A stretch of DNA of 64,000 bases, taken from NCBI RefSeq assembly GCF_010646885.2, contig NZ_CP050700.1:5524001-5588000 (forward strand), in the 5' to 3' direction. How positions within the stretch are numbered: the stretch's first letter is position 1; every line of letters begins with the position of its first letter. Shown piece after piece: positions 1 to 8,416 of this stretch. This DNA is from Desulfopila sp. IMCC35008. Its GTDB lineage: Bacteria > Desulfobacterota > Desulfobulbia > Desulfobulbales > Desulfocapsaceae. Made by a program: the position numbers and the translations under genes. Below the pieces are notes generated by a model, which was not told the DNA's origin, made no database searches, and saw nothing but the letters and a program-made list of their open reading frames with translations.

Positions 1-168
1 TAGACTACCTGGATTCTGGCTTGGTGCAAAACGCGAATTAAGAATTGCAGCATCGCTACGTGAACCGAATAAGTAACAAAATCAGCAAACCAGAAAACTC
101 AATCCAGGAGAGCGTCAGGACACGAGGTGACTGCAATTATACATGCAATCTCGTTCCCATTGCCTACA

Positions 169-201
169 GGTCGACCGGAAGTATATTTATTCCGGTCGAC
201 C
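169..201. repeat. Perfect 12-bp inverted repeat
   Basis: The arms GGTCGACCGGAA (169-180) and TTCCGGTCGACC (190-201) are exact reverse complements around a 9-nt AT-rich loop. No T-run follows on either strand, so it is not a classical intrinsic terminator. It could be a protein-binding palindrome or an RNA hairpin. The left arm contains a SalI-type GTCGAC palindrome. No copy was noticed elsewhere in the window. Confidence 0.7.
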
Positions 202-398
202 ATCATCTCATCCACAGCGCCCACCCTTCTGCTTTTTTCAGGAATCAGTGGTTCTCTCCAGGCATATATGCCATGCATCAAATCCCAACCGACTCAGACA
301 CATTACAGACAAGTCAGCTGCTGCAAAAGGAAATGAACAGAGCGGCGATAGGGCAGGAGCGAGTGGTCAAGCGACTCATGCCCGGGGAAGACATGCGT

Positions 399-447
399 TG
401 ACACGAAGATATTGACCAACAGGGCAGTTTTAGGATGGAAACTAACT
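399..447. repeat. Diverged copy of palindromic repeat R2
   Basis: The stretch from GACACGAAGATATTGACC to GGATGGAAACTAA follows, with a few mismatches, the R2 unit seen at 16193-16240 (ACGAAGATATCGACC, AGGGCAGTTGTAGG, ATGGGAACTAA). It is a single forward unit without the inverted partner. It is evidence that R2 is dispersed through the chromosome and is not unique to the 16-kb cluster. Confidence 0.55.
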
Positions 448-645
448 GACAGGGGTCCGATCTTTACACCCAGGTCGCAAGCGCATGGAAAAATATTCAC
501 GTTTCCGAGCGGCTAAAGAATGCAAAACAAACGTATCGGAACTAAATTTCTAACCTCCTCAGCCCCTACTTGTAGGAAACGATTGTTAGTGATATTCTAG
601 CAGTACATATTCTTTCTCCCATCAATCACATCACCCTTTTACACT

Positions 646-2367
646 ATGGCCCTGGTCAGTGAACATAATATTGCGCGGATAAGTTTCCTCTATGCCATCA
701 TTATTGTCACATTGCTGACATTTTCGACCGGTGCACTCTTTATTGTTCGAAAGATCAAAAACCTGCAGCAGGAACAGGAGGTCCTCGAAAAAGAGTTCAT
801 AGCAGAACAGAAGGCCCAGCTGAAAGTTGATGTCAACGGTCTTATCAAACATATCACCGAGCGCAACATCAACCTCGAAACATATCTTGAAGAGAATCTC
901 AAAATGAAGGTTGAGGAGGCAAGCCGTATTGCCATAAACCTGCACAAAACCCTGAAAGGAAAAAAGAGCGATAAGGAAATTGAAACCATCATCCGGGAGG
1001 CACTCCGGCCCATACGTGTTAACGAGAAACACGGGTACTGCTTTATCCTTGAACCAACAGGTAAAGCCATTCTTTACCCCGCCAATCCTGACCTCGAAGG
1101 TTCTAACCTGAAGTTTGCAATGCTCAATAGTGAAAAAGTGGTCGAGAATCTCATTACTATTGCCATAGAAAAAGGCAACGGTTTGTATGGTTACAGATGG
1201 TACAAACCAAATTACGAATCGGATATTCTCTACCCCAAAATTTCCTACGTCACCCACGTCAGAGAACTTAACTGGATAATTGGCAGCGGGGAATACCTCG
1301 ATGAGCTGCAGCAACTTTCCAAACAGACAATCACAGAAGAGCTGAAGGATAACCTTACCACCGAGAATCCTGATTATTTTTTTGTCTATAAACTACACAA
1401 TATTCAAGGTGGAAAAGACTTTGCCACCATCCTGGTCAATAACAACCGTCCTGATCTTATTGGCAAAAAAATCTCGGACGACTATCGGGATCATGACGGG
1501 AAACAGTTTCGGAAGGAATTCATGAAAGGCATCCGGAAAAAGGGGGAGGCCTATGTTGTCTATTCCTATAAAAAGCCGACCGGCGGGTATGGCCGGAAAC
1601 TCTCCTATTTTAAACATTATCCAAAATGGGACTGGATCGTTGCCCGCGGTATCTATTTTGACCGACTCGAAACAACAATTGCCGACCAGAAGGCAAAGTT
1701 ACAGGCAAAGGTAAAAAACGATATAATCATTCTCATCATCTTCTTCCTTGGGGCGGTCACCATTGCCCTTATTGTCGCCTATCACTTCTCGACCCAACTG
1801 CAGGCCATATTTAACCGATACAGGCGCGAGCAGCAGGAAAACCTCCGCAAACTTAAGGATCTTAATACGACTCTTGAAAAGCAGAATCGAACAGATACGC
1901 TCACCAATATATACAACCGAAGTTATTTTAACGAAAAACTGGCAGAGGAGATTGATATCGCAAACCGGTACCAAAGTAAATTTTGCATCATGATATTTGA
2001 TATCGATCACTTCAAATACGTTAACGATCAATATGGTCATCTGGCTGGTGATGCTGTCCTCAAGGACTTTGCCAAATTAATTGAGTCCAACATTCGACGA
2101 ACAGATACCTTTGCCCGCTGGGGCGGCGAGGAATTCATTATCCTTACTCCCGGTATAACGCCTGATCATGCTCTCAACATGGCCGACAAACTACGACAGC
2201 TCATTGAGCAGCACACCTTTACCGTAGACAGGAAAATTACAGCAAGTTTTGGGATCAGTGGTTATATAGAGGATGAAGACGGTGAAGCCACACTGCAGCG
2301 GGCTGATGAAGCACTGTATCGTGCCAAGGATAAAGGCAGGAACCGATGCGTAGGACCTGTTGTATAG
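646..2367 (+). CDS. Diguanylate cyclase with periplasmic double Cache-like sensor
   Basis: A 573-residue inner-membrane protein predicted to make cyclic di-GMP from two GTP. An N-terminal membrane segment (about residues 12-34) is followed by a periplasmic region with two Cache-like halves (GYCFILEPTGKAILYP and DYFFVYKLHN, each with a WIIGSGEY- or WDWIVARGIYF-type end). A second membrane segment lies at about 360-382, then a coiled linker and a C-terminal GGDEF domain. The active-site motif is GGEEF at 493-497. The inhibitory RxxD site is present at 484-487 (RRTD), so product inhibition is expected. There is no EAL domain, so it is not LapD. It lies 35 bp upstream of a hybrid kinase on the same strand. 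The sensed ligand is unknown; Cache domains usually bind small organic molecules. Confidence 0.9.
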   Translation: MALVSEHNIARISFLYAIIIVTLLTFSTGALFIVRKIKNLQQEQEVLEKEFIAEQKAQLKVDVNGLIKHITERNINLETYLEENLKMKVEEASRIAINLHKTLKGKKSDKEIETIIREALRPIRVNEKHGYCFILEPTGKAILYPANPDLEGSNLKFAMLNSEKVVENLITIAIEKGNGLYGYRWYKPNYESDILYPKISYVTHVRELNWIIGSGEYLDELQQLSKQTITEELKDNLTTENPDYFFVYKLHNIQGGKDFATILVNNNRPDLIGKKISDDYRDHDGKQFRKEFMKGIRKKGEAYVVYSYKKPTGGYGRKLSYFKHYPKWDWIVARGIYFDRLETTIADQKAKLQAKVKNDIIILIIFFLGAVTIALIVAYHFSTQLQAIFNRYRREQQENLRKLKDLNTTLEKQNRTDTLTNIYNRSYFNEKLAEEIDIANRYQSKFCIMIFDIDHFKYVNDQYGHLAGDAVLKDFAKLIESNIRRTDTFARWGGEEFIILTPGITPDHALNMADKLRQLIEQHTFTVDRKITASFGISGYIEDEDGEATLQRADEALYRAKDKGRNRCVGPVV

Positions 2368-2402
2368 ATAGACTTAACTGAGCCGAATAGATAACTCTCA
2401 CG

Positions 2403-4415
2403 ATGTGCCCCGACAATCCTGATAAACCTTCCGCACAGATATTCAAGCAGCTTGCCCATACACTTGATTCTGAAGACTATACACCCGACACTCCCCTGCT
2501 CACATCACTGATCCACTCCTTGCCGTTAAATGTGTACGCCAAGGATACAGAAGGCCGTTTCATCTTCGCAAACAGGCAATATTGCGGCAGTGTGAATCTG
2601 GAGCATTCTGAAATAATCGGCAAAAACGATTTTGAAATCCACCCCGGCGAGATGGCTGAAAAGTACCGCCAGGATGACCGCAAGATTATGGAATCCCGGC
2701 AACCGGTTACCATCGAAGAAGCATGGCAGTCAATCGGGGGAAAAAGAGGATATGTTCAGGTAGTCAAAGCCCCTTTATTCGATGCCGAAGAGCAGGACAA
2801 GGTTATCGGAACCGTGGGTATCTTCTGGGACATCACCGACAGAAAACAGGCTGAAATCGATCTGGCTGAGGAAAGGAACCTGCTGCGAACATTGATCGAC
2901 AACCTTCCCGACGCCATATATGTGAAAGATAAATCCGGCAGATTCCTCGTTGCCAACAGCCGTGTTGCAAAGATCATGGGGGCCAATCACCACCGGGACC
3001 TTATCGGAAAGACCGATTTTGATTATTACCACCGGGAGTATGCGAAAAAATACCACAACGATGAACAACAGATATTAAAGAACAACAAACCTCTTTACGA
3101 TCTGGAAGAGACGGTACGGATAGGCGACGGCACACTCAGGTGGTTTCTTACCAGTAAAATACCCTTAAACAATATCAACGGTGAGGTGATCGGCATTATC
3201 GGTGTGGGTCACGATATCTCCCAACGCAGAGAGGAGGAGAACCAACGGCAGAGGCTGGAGGCGCAACTTCAGCACGCACAGCGCATAGAAACAGTAGGCA
3301 CCCTTGTTGCCGGGATAGCCCACGATTTCAACAATCATCTCAGTGTGATAAATGGATATGCCGAACTGTTAACTCTTCTGCCCAACACGGAATCCAGTCA
3401 GCGTGAGGAATTCGCAAAAAAAATACTTCAGGCTGGTAAGAGCGCTGCGGTCCTGACCAATCAACTCATGGCTTTTAGTAAAAAACAGGTGATTCAACCC
3501 CGGATTGTTGACTTTAATAGTCTGTTGTCCGACATTGTAAACCTGCTCCGTCCTATCCTGGGAGAGCATATAGACGTTGAGCTTGATCTCGACCCGGATA
3601 TCCATCACGTGGAGATAGACCCAACCCAGGTTGAACAAGTGGTGATGAATATGGCTGTCAACTCCCGAGACGCCATGCCTCAGGGAGGAACTTTTCGATT
3701 GGCGACGGAAAATATACGCCTGGAAGAACAAGCCACAAACAATCAAACTCCTTTTAACCTTCCCGCCGGTGACTACATTAGACTTACGGTTTATGATTCG
3801 GGAACCGGTATTCAAAAGGAAATTCGTGACAGGGTCTTTGAACCATTCTTTTCCACCAAGGAAAAGAATAAGGGAACCGGCCTGGGCCTCTCAACTGTTT
3901 TAGGCATCATCCAGCAGAACGGTGGTACCATTGAACTCAGAGCGGACGAAACACCAGGTACAACCTTCGAGATTTACCTGCCAGGAAAGATGAATGTAAC
4001 CGATGATATTCTTACTGAAAGCAAAACGACGGATGTCGACGGCGGGAACGAAACGATTTTCATCGCCGAAGATGAACAGAATGTACGGGCTCTAACACAG
4101 ACAATTTTGTTAGCCAAAGGATACAAGGTTTTCTGCGGAGCCGACGGCGAAGATGCGCTTCGGATCATCTCTCAGAACAACCTGTCGGTAGACCTGTTGT
4201 TAACCGATATAATCATGCCCAATATCAACGGTAAAGAACTTGCCGAAAAACTGCTGAAACAGCATCCGAAGATGAAGGTCCTGTTTATGTCCGGTTATTC
4301 CGATGACACCCTCAGCCGCTATGATATCAGCCAGAAGGGTACCGATTTTATACGGAAACCCTTCAAGACGGATATCCTTACAAGGAAGGTTCGGGATCTG
4401 CTGGATGATGGGTAA
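2403..4415 (+). CDS. Soluble PAS-PAS hybrid histidine kinase with C-terminal receiver
   Basis: A 670-residue cytoplasmic signalling kinase. Two PAS domains (about 33-148 and 160-275) share the motif IIGKNDFEIH / LIGKTDFDYY. They are followed by a HisKA domain with phospho-acceptor H307 in GIAHDFNNHLS, then an HATPase domain with N-box NMAVNSRDAMPQGG, G1 DSGTGI, F-box FEPFFSTK and G2 GTGLGLS. The C-terminal receiver has the phospho-acceptor aspartate D602 in LLLTDIIMPNING and the conserved lysine in FIRKPF. No membrane segment is visible. It lies just downstream of the diguanylate cyclase, so the two may be co-transcribed. The HDFNN H-box is common in Desulfobacterota hybrid kinases. Input ligand and partner regulator are unknown. 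Confidence 0.92.
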   Translation: MCPDNPDKPSAQIFKQLAHTLDSEDYTPDTPLLTSLIHSLPLNVYAKDTEGRFIFANRQYCGSVNLEHSEIIGKNDFEIHPGEMAEKYRQDDRKIMESRQPVTIEEAWQSIGGKRGYVQVVKAPLFDAEEQDKVIGTVGIFWDITDRKQAEIDLAEERNLLRTLIDNLPDAIYVKDKSGRFLVANSRVAKIMGANHHRDLIGKTDFDYYHREYAKKYHNDEQQILKNNKPLYDLEETVRIGDGTLRWFLTSKIPLNNINGEVIGIIGVGHDISQRREEENQRQRLEAQLQHAQRIETVGTLVAGIAHDFNNHLSVINGYAELLTLLPNTESSQREEFAKKILQAGKSAAVLTNQLMAFSKKQVIQPRIVDFNSLLSDIVNLLRPILGEHIDVELDLDPDIHHVEIDPTQVEQVVMNMAVNSRDAMPQGGTFRLATENIRLEEQATNNQTPFNLPAGDYIRLTVYDSGTGIQKEIRDRVFEPFFSTKEKNKGTGLGLSTVLGIIQQNGGTIELRADETPGTTFEIYLPGKMNVTDDILTESKTTDVDGGNETIFIAEDEQNVRALTQTILLAKGYKVFCGADGEDALRIISQNNLSVDLLLTDIIMPNINGKELAEKLLKQHPKMKVLFMSGYSDDTLSRYDISQKGTDFIRKPFKTDILTRKVRDLLDDG

Positions 4416-4600
4416 ACAACTCCTCCCCAACACGACCCAAATGGCCATAAGTCCTAATGATACTGTATCAGGAGCAGGCCTGATTTAGCCCGGATTTATA
4501 ATGAACATTTGGTAAATTCAATCATATACGAATATTGCTTTAACAAACTGCAAGATCTCATGAAATCTTGAATTGACACAATACTCATGAGAAATACGGT

Positions 4601-4913
4601 CTAGAAAGGATGACCGAACATAACCCACATAGAAGCTTCCTCATCCGAGGCCGCCACATCAAGTCTCACGACCCCGCCAGCCATATACGCCCGTAGTCCA
4701 AGACCGCCATCGACCTTCCAGTCACTGAAAAGATCCCCGTAATCATTGGCAACCCGACCGCCTTCAACAAAACCGACAAACTGCCACCAATCCATTTTCA
4801 GCACGGATAGACTGCTGCTTGACGGTCGCCCGAGGGCGCGCATCCGCACCGGCCGAAACAAGGAGAAGTGTTGATACGAAAACGGCTCCGGAGATGAGAT
4901 TCTTTTTTATCAT
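4601..4913 (-). pseudogene. Remnant of an Omp85/surface-antigen type outer-membrane protein gene
   Basis: On the minus strand an ATG at 4913 opens a frame coding a classic signal peptide (MIKKNLISGAVFVSTLLLV then SAGADA). That frame stops about 100 nt further on. In another frame, shifted by 1, the DNA from about 4861 to 4601 codes the last strands of a beta-barrel: WWQFVGFVEGGRVANDYG, VDGGLGLRAY, VVRLDVAASDEE and the C-terminal phenylalanine in MFGHPF*. This is the signature end of the bacterial surface antigen (BamA/TamA-like) barrel. Signal peptide and barrel end now lie less than 100 nt apart, so most of the gene has been lost by internal deletion with a frameshift. It lies directly beside the lapG-like gene, divergently oriented. 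Confidence 0.65.
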
Positions 4914-5051
4914 GATGGGTAGCTCTGCCCTTTTTCTTAAAGGGACGATGAACTGTTTAGTGTGTACGGTTTGTTATCACCACTCCATCCTATCGACTCG
5001 GCAACCTGAGTGCAAACCAATTTTCAAAACTTCCCTGAACGATACACACAT

Positions 5052-5080
5052 TTGACAGGATTGTGTCGCCGATCTACTAT
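5052..5080 (+). promoter_or_regulatory. Sigma-70 type promoter for the lapG-like gene
   Basis: A perfect -35 TTGACA (5052-5057) and a -10 TACTAT (5075-5080) are separated by 17 bp, about 50 bp upstream of the start at 5133. A strong ribosome-binding site AAGGAGG lies just before that start. This is the best-formed promoter noticed in the window. Confidence 0.75.
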
Positions 5081-5132
5081 ATCCTGTACAATCGTTTCAT
5101 TTCCCGACAACGACAATTAAGGAGGTACCGCC

Positions 5133-5861
5133 ATGCGACTGCTGCCCTTTCTGTTTCTGTCACTGCTCTTCTCGTTTTTCATCACTGCTACCCTTTATGC
5201 GGAATACCGACCCTGGTCTGAAAAGGTATTTATCCATGCTGAAAAGGAATACGGTCAACAGGCGGCAAAAAGGCTTCGCTACCTCCACAATCTTGCTCTT
5301 GAAAACCAGGAACTGCCTGTCATGGAAAAACTGGAACTGGTCAACAGAACCCTTAATAACCTCCCCTGGATAGCAGATTCCCAACACTGGAAACAGGCCG
5401 ATTACTGGGCCTCCCCGATCGAGACGCTTGCCACCTTCGGGGGAGACTGTGAGGATATAGCTATCGCCAAGTGGATTACCCTCAATCATTTTGGAATTTC
5501 AGGAAAATATTTACGGCTCGCCTATGTTAAGATAAAAAGAACAGGGGAGAGTCACATGGTGCTTGTCTATATCGAGGATCCGGATGAAGCGGTAGAGAAA
5601 CAAAAAGGGGGGGTCCTTGACAACTATGTTGATGAGATCAAAAGAGGTGCAGACAGAAAAGACCTTCTGGCCGTCTACATCACCGATGCCAAGGGAAATC
5701 TTACCCTGATAAAGGATACGGGATCAGACCGATCCATTCAAGCTGTCTTTAAGGAAAGAAAAATGAAAAATCTGGAAGACCTGAAAAAGAAAATAGCAGA
5801 GGATCGTAAAAAATCGCAAGAAATTAACGACGGTATCCCACTGTTACCAGCCGGTTGGTAA
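5133..5861 (+). CDS. lapG: LapG-family periplasmic transglutaminase-like cysteine protease
   Basis: A 242-residue secreted protein: signal peptide to about residue 23 (ending TLYA), then a bacterial transglutaminase-like cysteine protease domain. The catalytic triad is visible as C106 in GGDCEDIAIAKW, H141 in ESHMVLVY and D163 in VLDNYVDEI. In Pseudomonas, LapG clips LapA-type adhesins after the first residue of an Ala-Ala pair when cyclic di-GMP is low; calcium and the receptor LapD control it. No lapD was seen here. A candidate substrate, an RTX adhesin with the LapA retention module and an Ala-Ala-Gly site, is coded at 17100-19952. The start is set by AAGGAGG eight bases upstream. The C-terminal 40 residues are Lys-rich and coiled-coil-like. 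Confidence 0.88.
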   Translation: MRLLPFLFLSLLFSFFITATLYAEYRPWSEKVFIHAEKEYGQQAAKRLRYLHNLALENQELPVMEKLELVNRTLNNLPWIADSQHWKQADYWASPIETLATFGGDCEDIAIAKWITLNHFGISGKYLRLAYVKIKRTGESHMVLVYIEDPDEAVEKQKGGVLDNYVDEIKRGADRKDLLAVYITDAKGNLTLIKDTGSDRSIQAVFKERKMKNLEDLKKKIAEDRKKSQEINDGIPLLPAGW

Positions 5862-6041
5862 ACTCCCTCCAAACAGGCCACACCGGAAGCTTTCCAGGTT
5901 TCTATGTGGCGGCTATCCTCACACAGGTATTGGCCATGCACGGCCAGGAATAACCGACATTTTTCTCTCAATGGACTGGATCGTACAACCTTCTCTTTCT
6001 CCAGGAGAGCTTTTCCATTCTCACTTTTTTGAAAGAATGAA

Positions 6042-6091
6042 TTGACAATTACCCGATTTTCGTTAACCCTTGTCCAACACCCAGTTAACAA
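6042..6091 (+). promoter_or_regulatory. BirA operator overlapping the birA-bioYMN promoter
   Basis: The half-sites TCGTTAACC (6060-6068) and AGTTAACAA (6083-6091) are separated by exactly 14 bp. The published bacterial BirA box is TTGTNAACC-N14/15-GGTTNACAA, so each half matches at all but one position. A perfect -35 TTGACA lies at 6042-6047, which places the operator over the expected -10 and start region, as needed for repression. It sits 39 bp before the ATG of birA and controls, by inference, birA itself and the three biotin transporter genes downstream. Confidence 0.8.
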
Positions 6092-6129
6092 ACAAATCAC
6101 GGCTTAAAAACTGCCAAAGCGTACAACTG

Positions 6130-7050
6130 ATGAAAACCAAAATACTACAAATCCTCAAGCAGACTGGAAACATCATATCAGGTGAAGAGCTCAGCAGCCA
6201 ATTAGGTGTAAGTCGTGTGACCATTTGGAAACATATAAAGACACTCCAGGAACTGGGCTACGAAATCAGCACAAGTTCGAAAGGATATAGCCTGTCTGAT
6301 GATAACGACTTTTTGTACTCCTGGGAATTCCCTGGGAGAGAAGCACTTGTTCACTATTACGACAGCCTCCCTTCAACCATGGATGCGGCCAGGAAGCTGG
6401 CACGAAAAGGCAGCCCCGACCAATCTGTTGTTATCGCCCAGTCCCAGAAAAAAGGACGGGGCAGAATGCAGCGAAAGTGGTTTTCGAAACAGGGAGGCCT
6501 CTATTTTACCTTGATACTGAGACCACCGATTCCGGCGGTCTCTGGTTTTCTGGTAAATTTTATTACCTCCTCTGTTCTGGCAGAAACCATCAGGGAAGAG
6601 ACCGGACTCAAAGCGATGGTGAAATGGCCAAACGATATATTACTCAATGACCGCAAGCTTTCAGGAATGCTATCGGAGATGGAAGCCGAAGAGGAGATGG
6701 TGACTTTTGTAAATATCGGTATCGGCCTCAATGTGAATAATGACCCGGCCCAAGATGAGCCGACTGCCACCTCCATCGCCAGGGAGTTGGGCCACCCCAT
6801 TCACCGGCGCAGCCTGCTTATTAACTTTCTTGACAGGTTGGCAGCAAAGCTTGCGAATGACAATCTTGAGAGCGCTGTACAGCAATGGAAACAATATACC
6901 ATGACCATTGGACGGCAGGTGAAAATCGTGACAACAAAGGGCACGACTGAGGGCAAAGCTGTTGATATTGACGAAAGCGGGGCACTTCTTCTGGAGCTCC
7001 AGGATGGCACCGTTGAGAAGGTTATTTATGGCGACTGTTTTCACCTCTAG
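6130..7050 (+). CDS. birA: Biotin-protein ligase and biotin operon repressor BirA
   Basis: A 306-residue bifunctional enzyme. It joins biotin to carrier proteins through biotinyl-AMP and, when loaded with that adenylate, represses biotin genes. An N-terminal winged helix (residues 1-55, GEELSSQLGVSRVTIWKHI) is the DNA-binding part. The catalytic domain has the biotin/ATP loop KGRGRMQRKW (108-117), the motif VKWPNDILLNDRKLSGML and a C-terminal SH3-like domain. The ATG at 6130 is preferred to an in-frame TTG at 6070, because the TTG lies inside the operator and would add 20 unrelated residues. Length fits the E. coli enzyme (321). It is followed at 36 bp by bioY. Confidence 0.95.
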   Translation: MKTKILQILKQTGNIISGEELSSQLGVSRVTIWKHIKTLQELGYEISTSSKGYSLSDDNDFLYSWEFPGREALVHYYDSLPSTMDAARKLARKGSPDQSVVIAQSQKKGRGRMQRKWFSKQGGLYFTLILRPPIPAVSGFLVNFITSSVLAETIREETGLKAMVKWPNDILLNDRKLSGMLSEMEAEEEMVTFVNIGIGLNVNNDPAQDEPTATSIARELGHPIHRRSLLINFLDRLAAKLANDNLESAVQQWKQYTMTIGRQVKIVTTKGTTEGKAVDIDESGALLLELQDGTVEKVIYGDCFHL

Positions 7051-7085
7051 CATCTGCAAAAATATCAAATTTGAAGGAGCAGCAT

Positions 7086-7655
7086 ATGAGTGCCTCTGCA
7101 GAAAAAACAAATGATCTGAACATTTCCTCCCAACTCCAAATGACAGTGTACAGTTCACTGATGGCCGCCCTTATCGCGGTGGGAGCATTTATTGCCGTAC
7201 CCGTGGGGCCGGTACCTATCGTGCTGCAGAATCTATTTGTCATGCTGGCAGCATTACTGCTTGGCCGCAAATGGGGGCTTGCAAGTATCGGACTTTACCT
7301 TCTGGCGGGGATCTGCGGGCTTCCGGTATTCTCTGGAGGTGGTGCAGGTTTGGGACACTTCTTTGGGCCCACCGGTGGTTATTTGATAGGTTATATTCCC
7401 GCAGCCTTTGTTATCGGTTTTGTTGCTGATAAAACCGGCTCACTGGTGTTTCGAGCTGCAGCCCTTATTGCCGGTGCGGCTCTTGTTTACCTTTTTGGCG
7501 TCAGTTGGCTTAAGATAGCTACAGGCATGACGTTAGCTAAAACAATGGCCGTCGGCATGCTTCCTTTTCTCATTGGAGATGCTGTGAAAATTGTTGCAGC
7601 CCTCTTCATTTCCAAGGCTCTGCACCCCGTGATCTCTAAAAATCGACTGAAATAA
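7086..7655 (+). CDS. bioY: Biotin transporter substrate-binding component BioY
   Basis: A 189-residue hydrophobic membrane protein, the S component of an ECF-type biotin importer. About six membrane segments are visible. The family motifs VPVGPVPIVLQNLFVMLAAL, LLAGICGLPVFSGG and GPTGGYLIGY are all present. The ATG at 7086 is chosen over an upstream TTG because GAAGGAG lies seven bases before it. It is followed eight bases later by bioM. With BioM and BioN it makes a dedicated, energised biotin uptake system; BioY alone can also work. Confidence 0.95.
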   Translation: MSASAEKTNDLNISSQLQMTVYSSLMAALIAVGAFIAVPVGPVPIVLQNLFVMLAALLLGRKWGLASIGLYLLAGICGLPVFSGGGAGLGHFFGPTGGYLIGYIPAAFVIGFVADKTGSLVFRAAALIAGAALVYLFGVSWLKIATGMTLAKTMAVGMLPFLIGDAVKIVAALFISKALHPVISKNRLK

Positions 7656-7663
7656 ATGCTGCA

Positions 7664-8416
7664 ATGGCAACCATCATAGAGATTGACAACCTGACCCATA
7701 TCTTCAGCGACGGGACAAAGGGCCTGAACAACATTAACCTGACTGTAACGAGTGGAAGTTTTGTGGTCATAGCCGGCAGCAACGGCTCTGGCAAAACCAC
7801 CCTTCTTCGTCACCTCAATGGCCTTCTCCTGCCCCGGGAAGGAGAAGTACGCATTGAGGGCGTCCCGGTGGAAGACGATCTGCTTGCGGCCCGGCAAAAG
7901 GTCGGCATGGTATTCCAGGACACCGACAGCCAGATTGTCGGTGAGACGGTGTTTGAAGAGATAGCCTTTGGCCCAGAGAACCTGGGGCTTGATCGAGATG
8001 AGGTACATAAGCGGGTCACGGCCGCCATGAAATCAGTCGGGTTAGCCCATCGTGCTGACGATCGTCCCCACTTATTATCGGGCGGACAGAAACGTCGGCT
8101 TACCATTGCCGGAATCCTGGCGATGGAACCGGCAATACTGGTATTTGATGAACCTTTTTCAAACCTTGATTATCCCGGTGTTCTCACAGTGCTTCGCCAC
8201 ATCGTCTCCCTTCACGAGCAGGGACATACCATACTGCTTATCACCCACGATCTGGAAAAAGTCATTTACCATGCTGATCGCCTGGTGATAATGCAGGAGG
8301 GGCGCGTGGTCCGCGATGACATACCGCACCATCTCTTCAAGGAACTTGAAACTCTCGGCGTACGGCAACCCTGCGCCTCGAGAATGGGCTACCAGCTCCA
8401 GTCATGGCTCGGGTGA
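7664..8416 (+). CDS. bioM: Biotin ECF transporter ATPase BioM
   Basis: A 250-residue ABC ATPase of the CbiO/EcfA family. Walker A is GSNGSGKTT, the Q-loop lies in MVFQDTDSQIVGETV, the signature is LLSGGQKRR, Walker B is ILVFDEP and the H-loop is LITHDLEK. The Q-loop followed by DSQ is typical of ECF ATPases. Only one ATPase gene is present, so the energising module is expected to use a BioM homodimer with BioN and BioY. Its last 13 bases overlap the start of bioN, which points to translational coupling. Confidence 0.93.
   Translation: MATIIEIDNLTHIFSDGTKGLNNINLTVTSGSFVVIAGSNGSGKTTLLRHLNGLLLPREGEVRIEGVPVEDDLLAARQKVGMVFQDTDSQIVGETVFEEIAFGPENLGLDRDEVHKRVTAAMKSVGLAHRADDRPHLLSGGQKRRLTIAGILAMEPAILVFDEPFSNLDYPGVLTVLRHIVSLHEQGHTILLITHDLEKVIYHADRLVIMQEGRVVRDDIPHHLFKELETLGVRQPCASRMGYQLQSWLG

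Larger units (their letters stand above)
1..645. other. Intergenic region, no convincing gene
   Basis: I see no gene here. The short overlapping reading frames in several phases have no recognisable domain, no signal peptide and no good ribosome-binding site. The stretch holds a perfect 12-bp inverted repeat (169-201), a diverged copy of repeat family R2 (399-447), and the leader of the diguanylate cyclase gene that starts at 646. No confident sigma-70 promoter was found for that gene; TTGTTA at 583-588 has only weak -10 candidates after it. Confidence 0.6.

Noticed and set aside
45..401. Several overlapping short frames at the window start
   Set aside because: They overlap in three phases and both strands without any recognisable protein feature.
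646..2367. LapD-type receptor for the LapG system
   Set aside because: The protein has Cache-like sensor halves and an intact GGEEF cyclase with I-site but no EAL domain, so it does not fit LapD.
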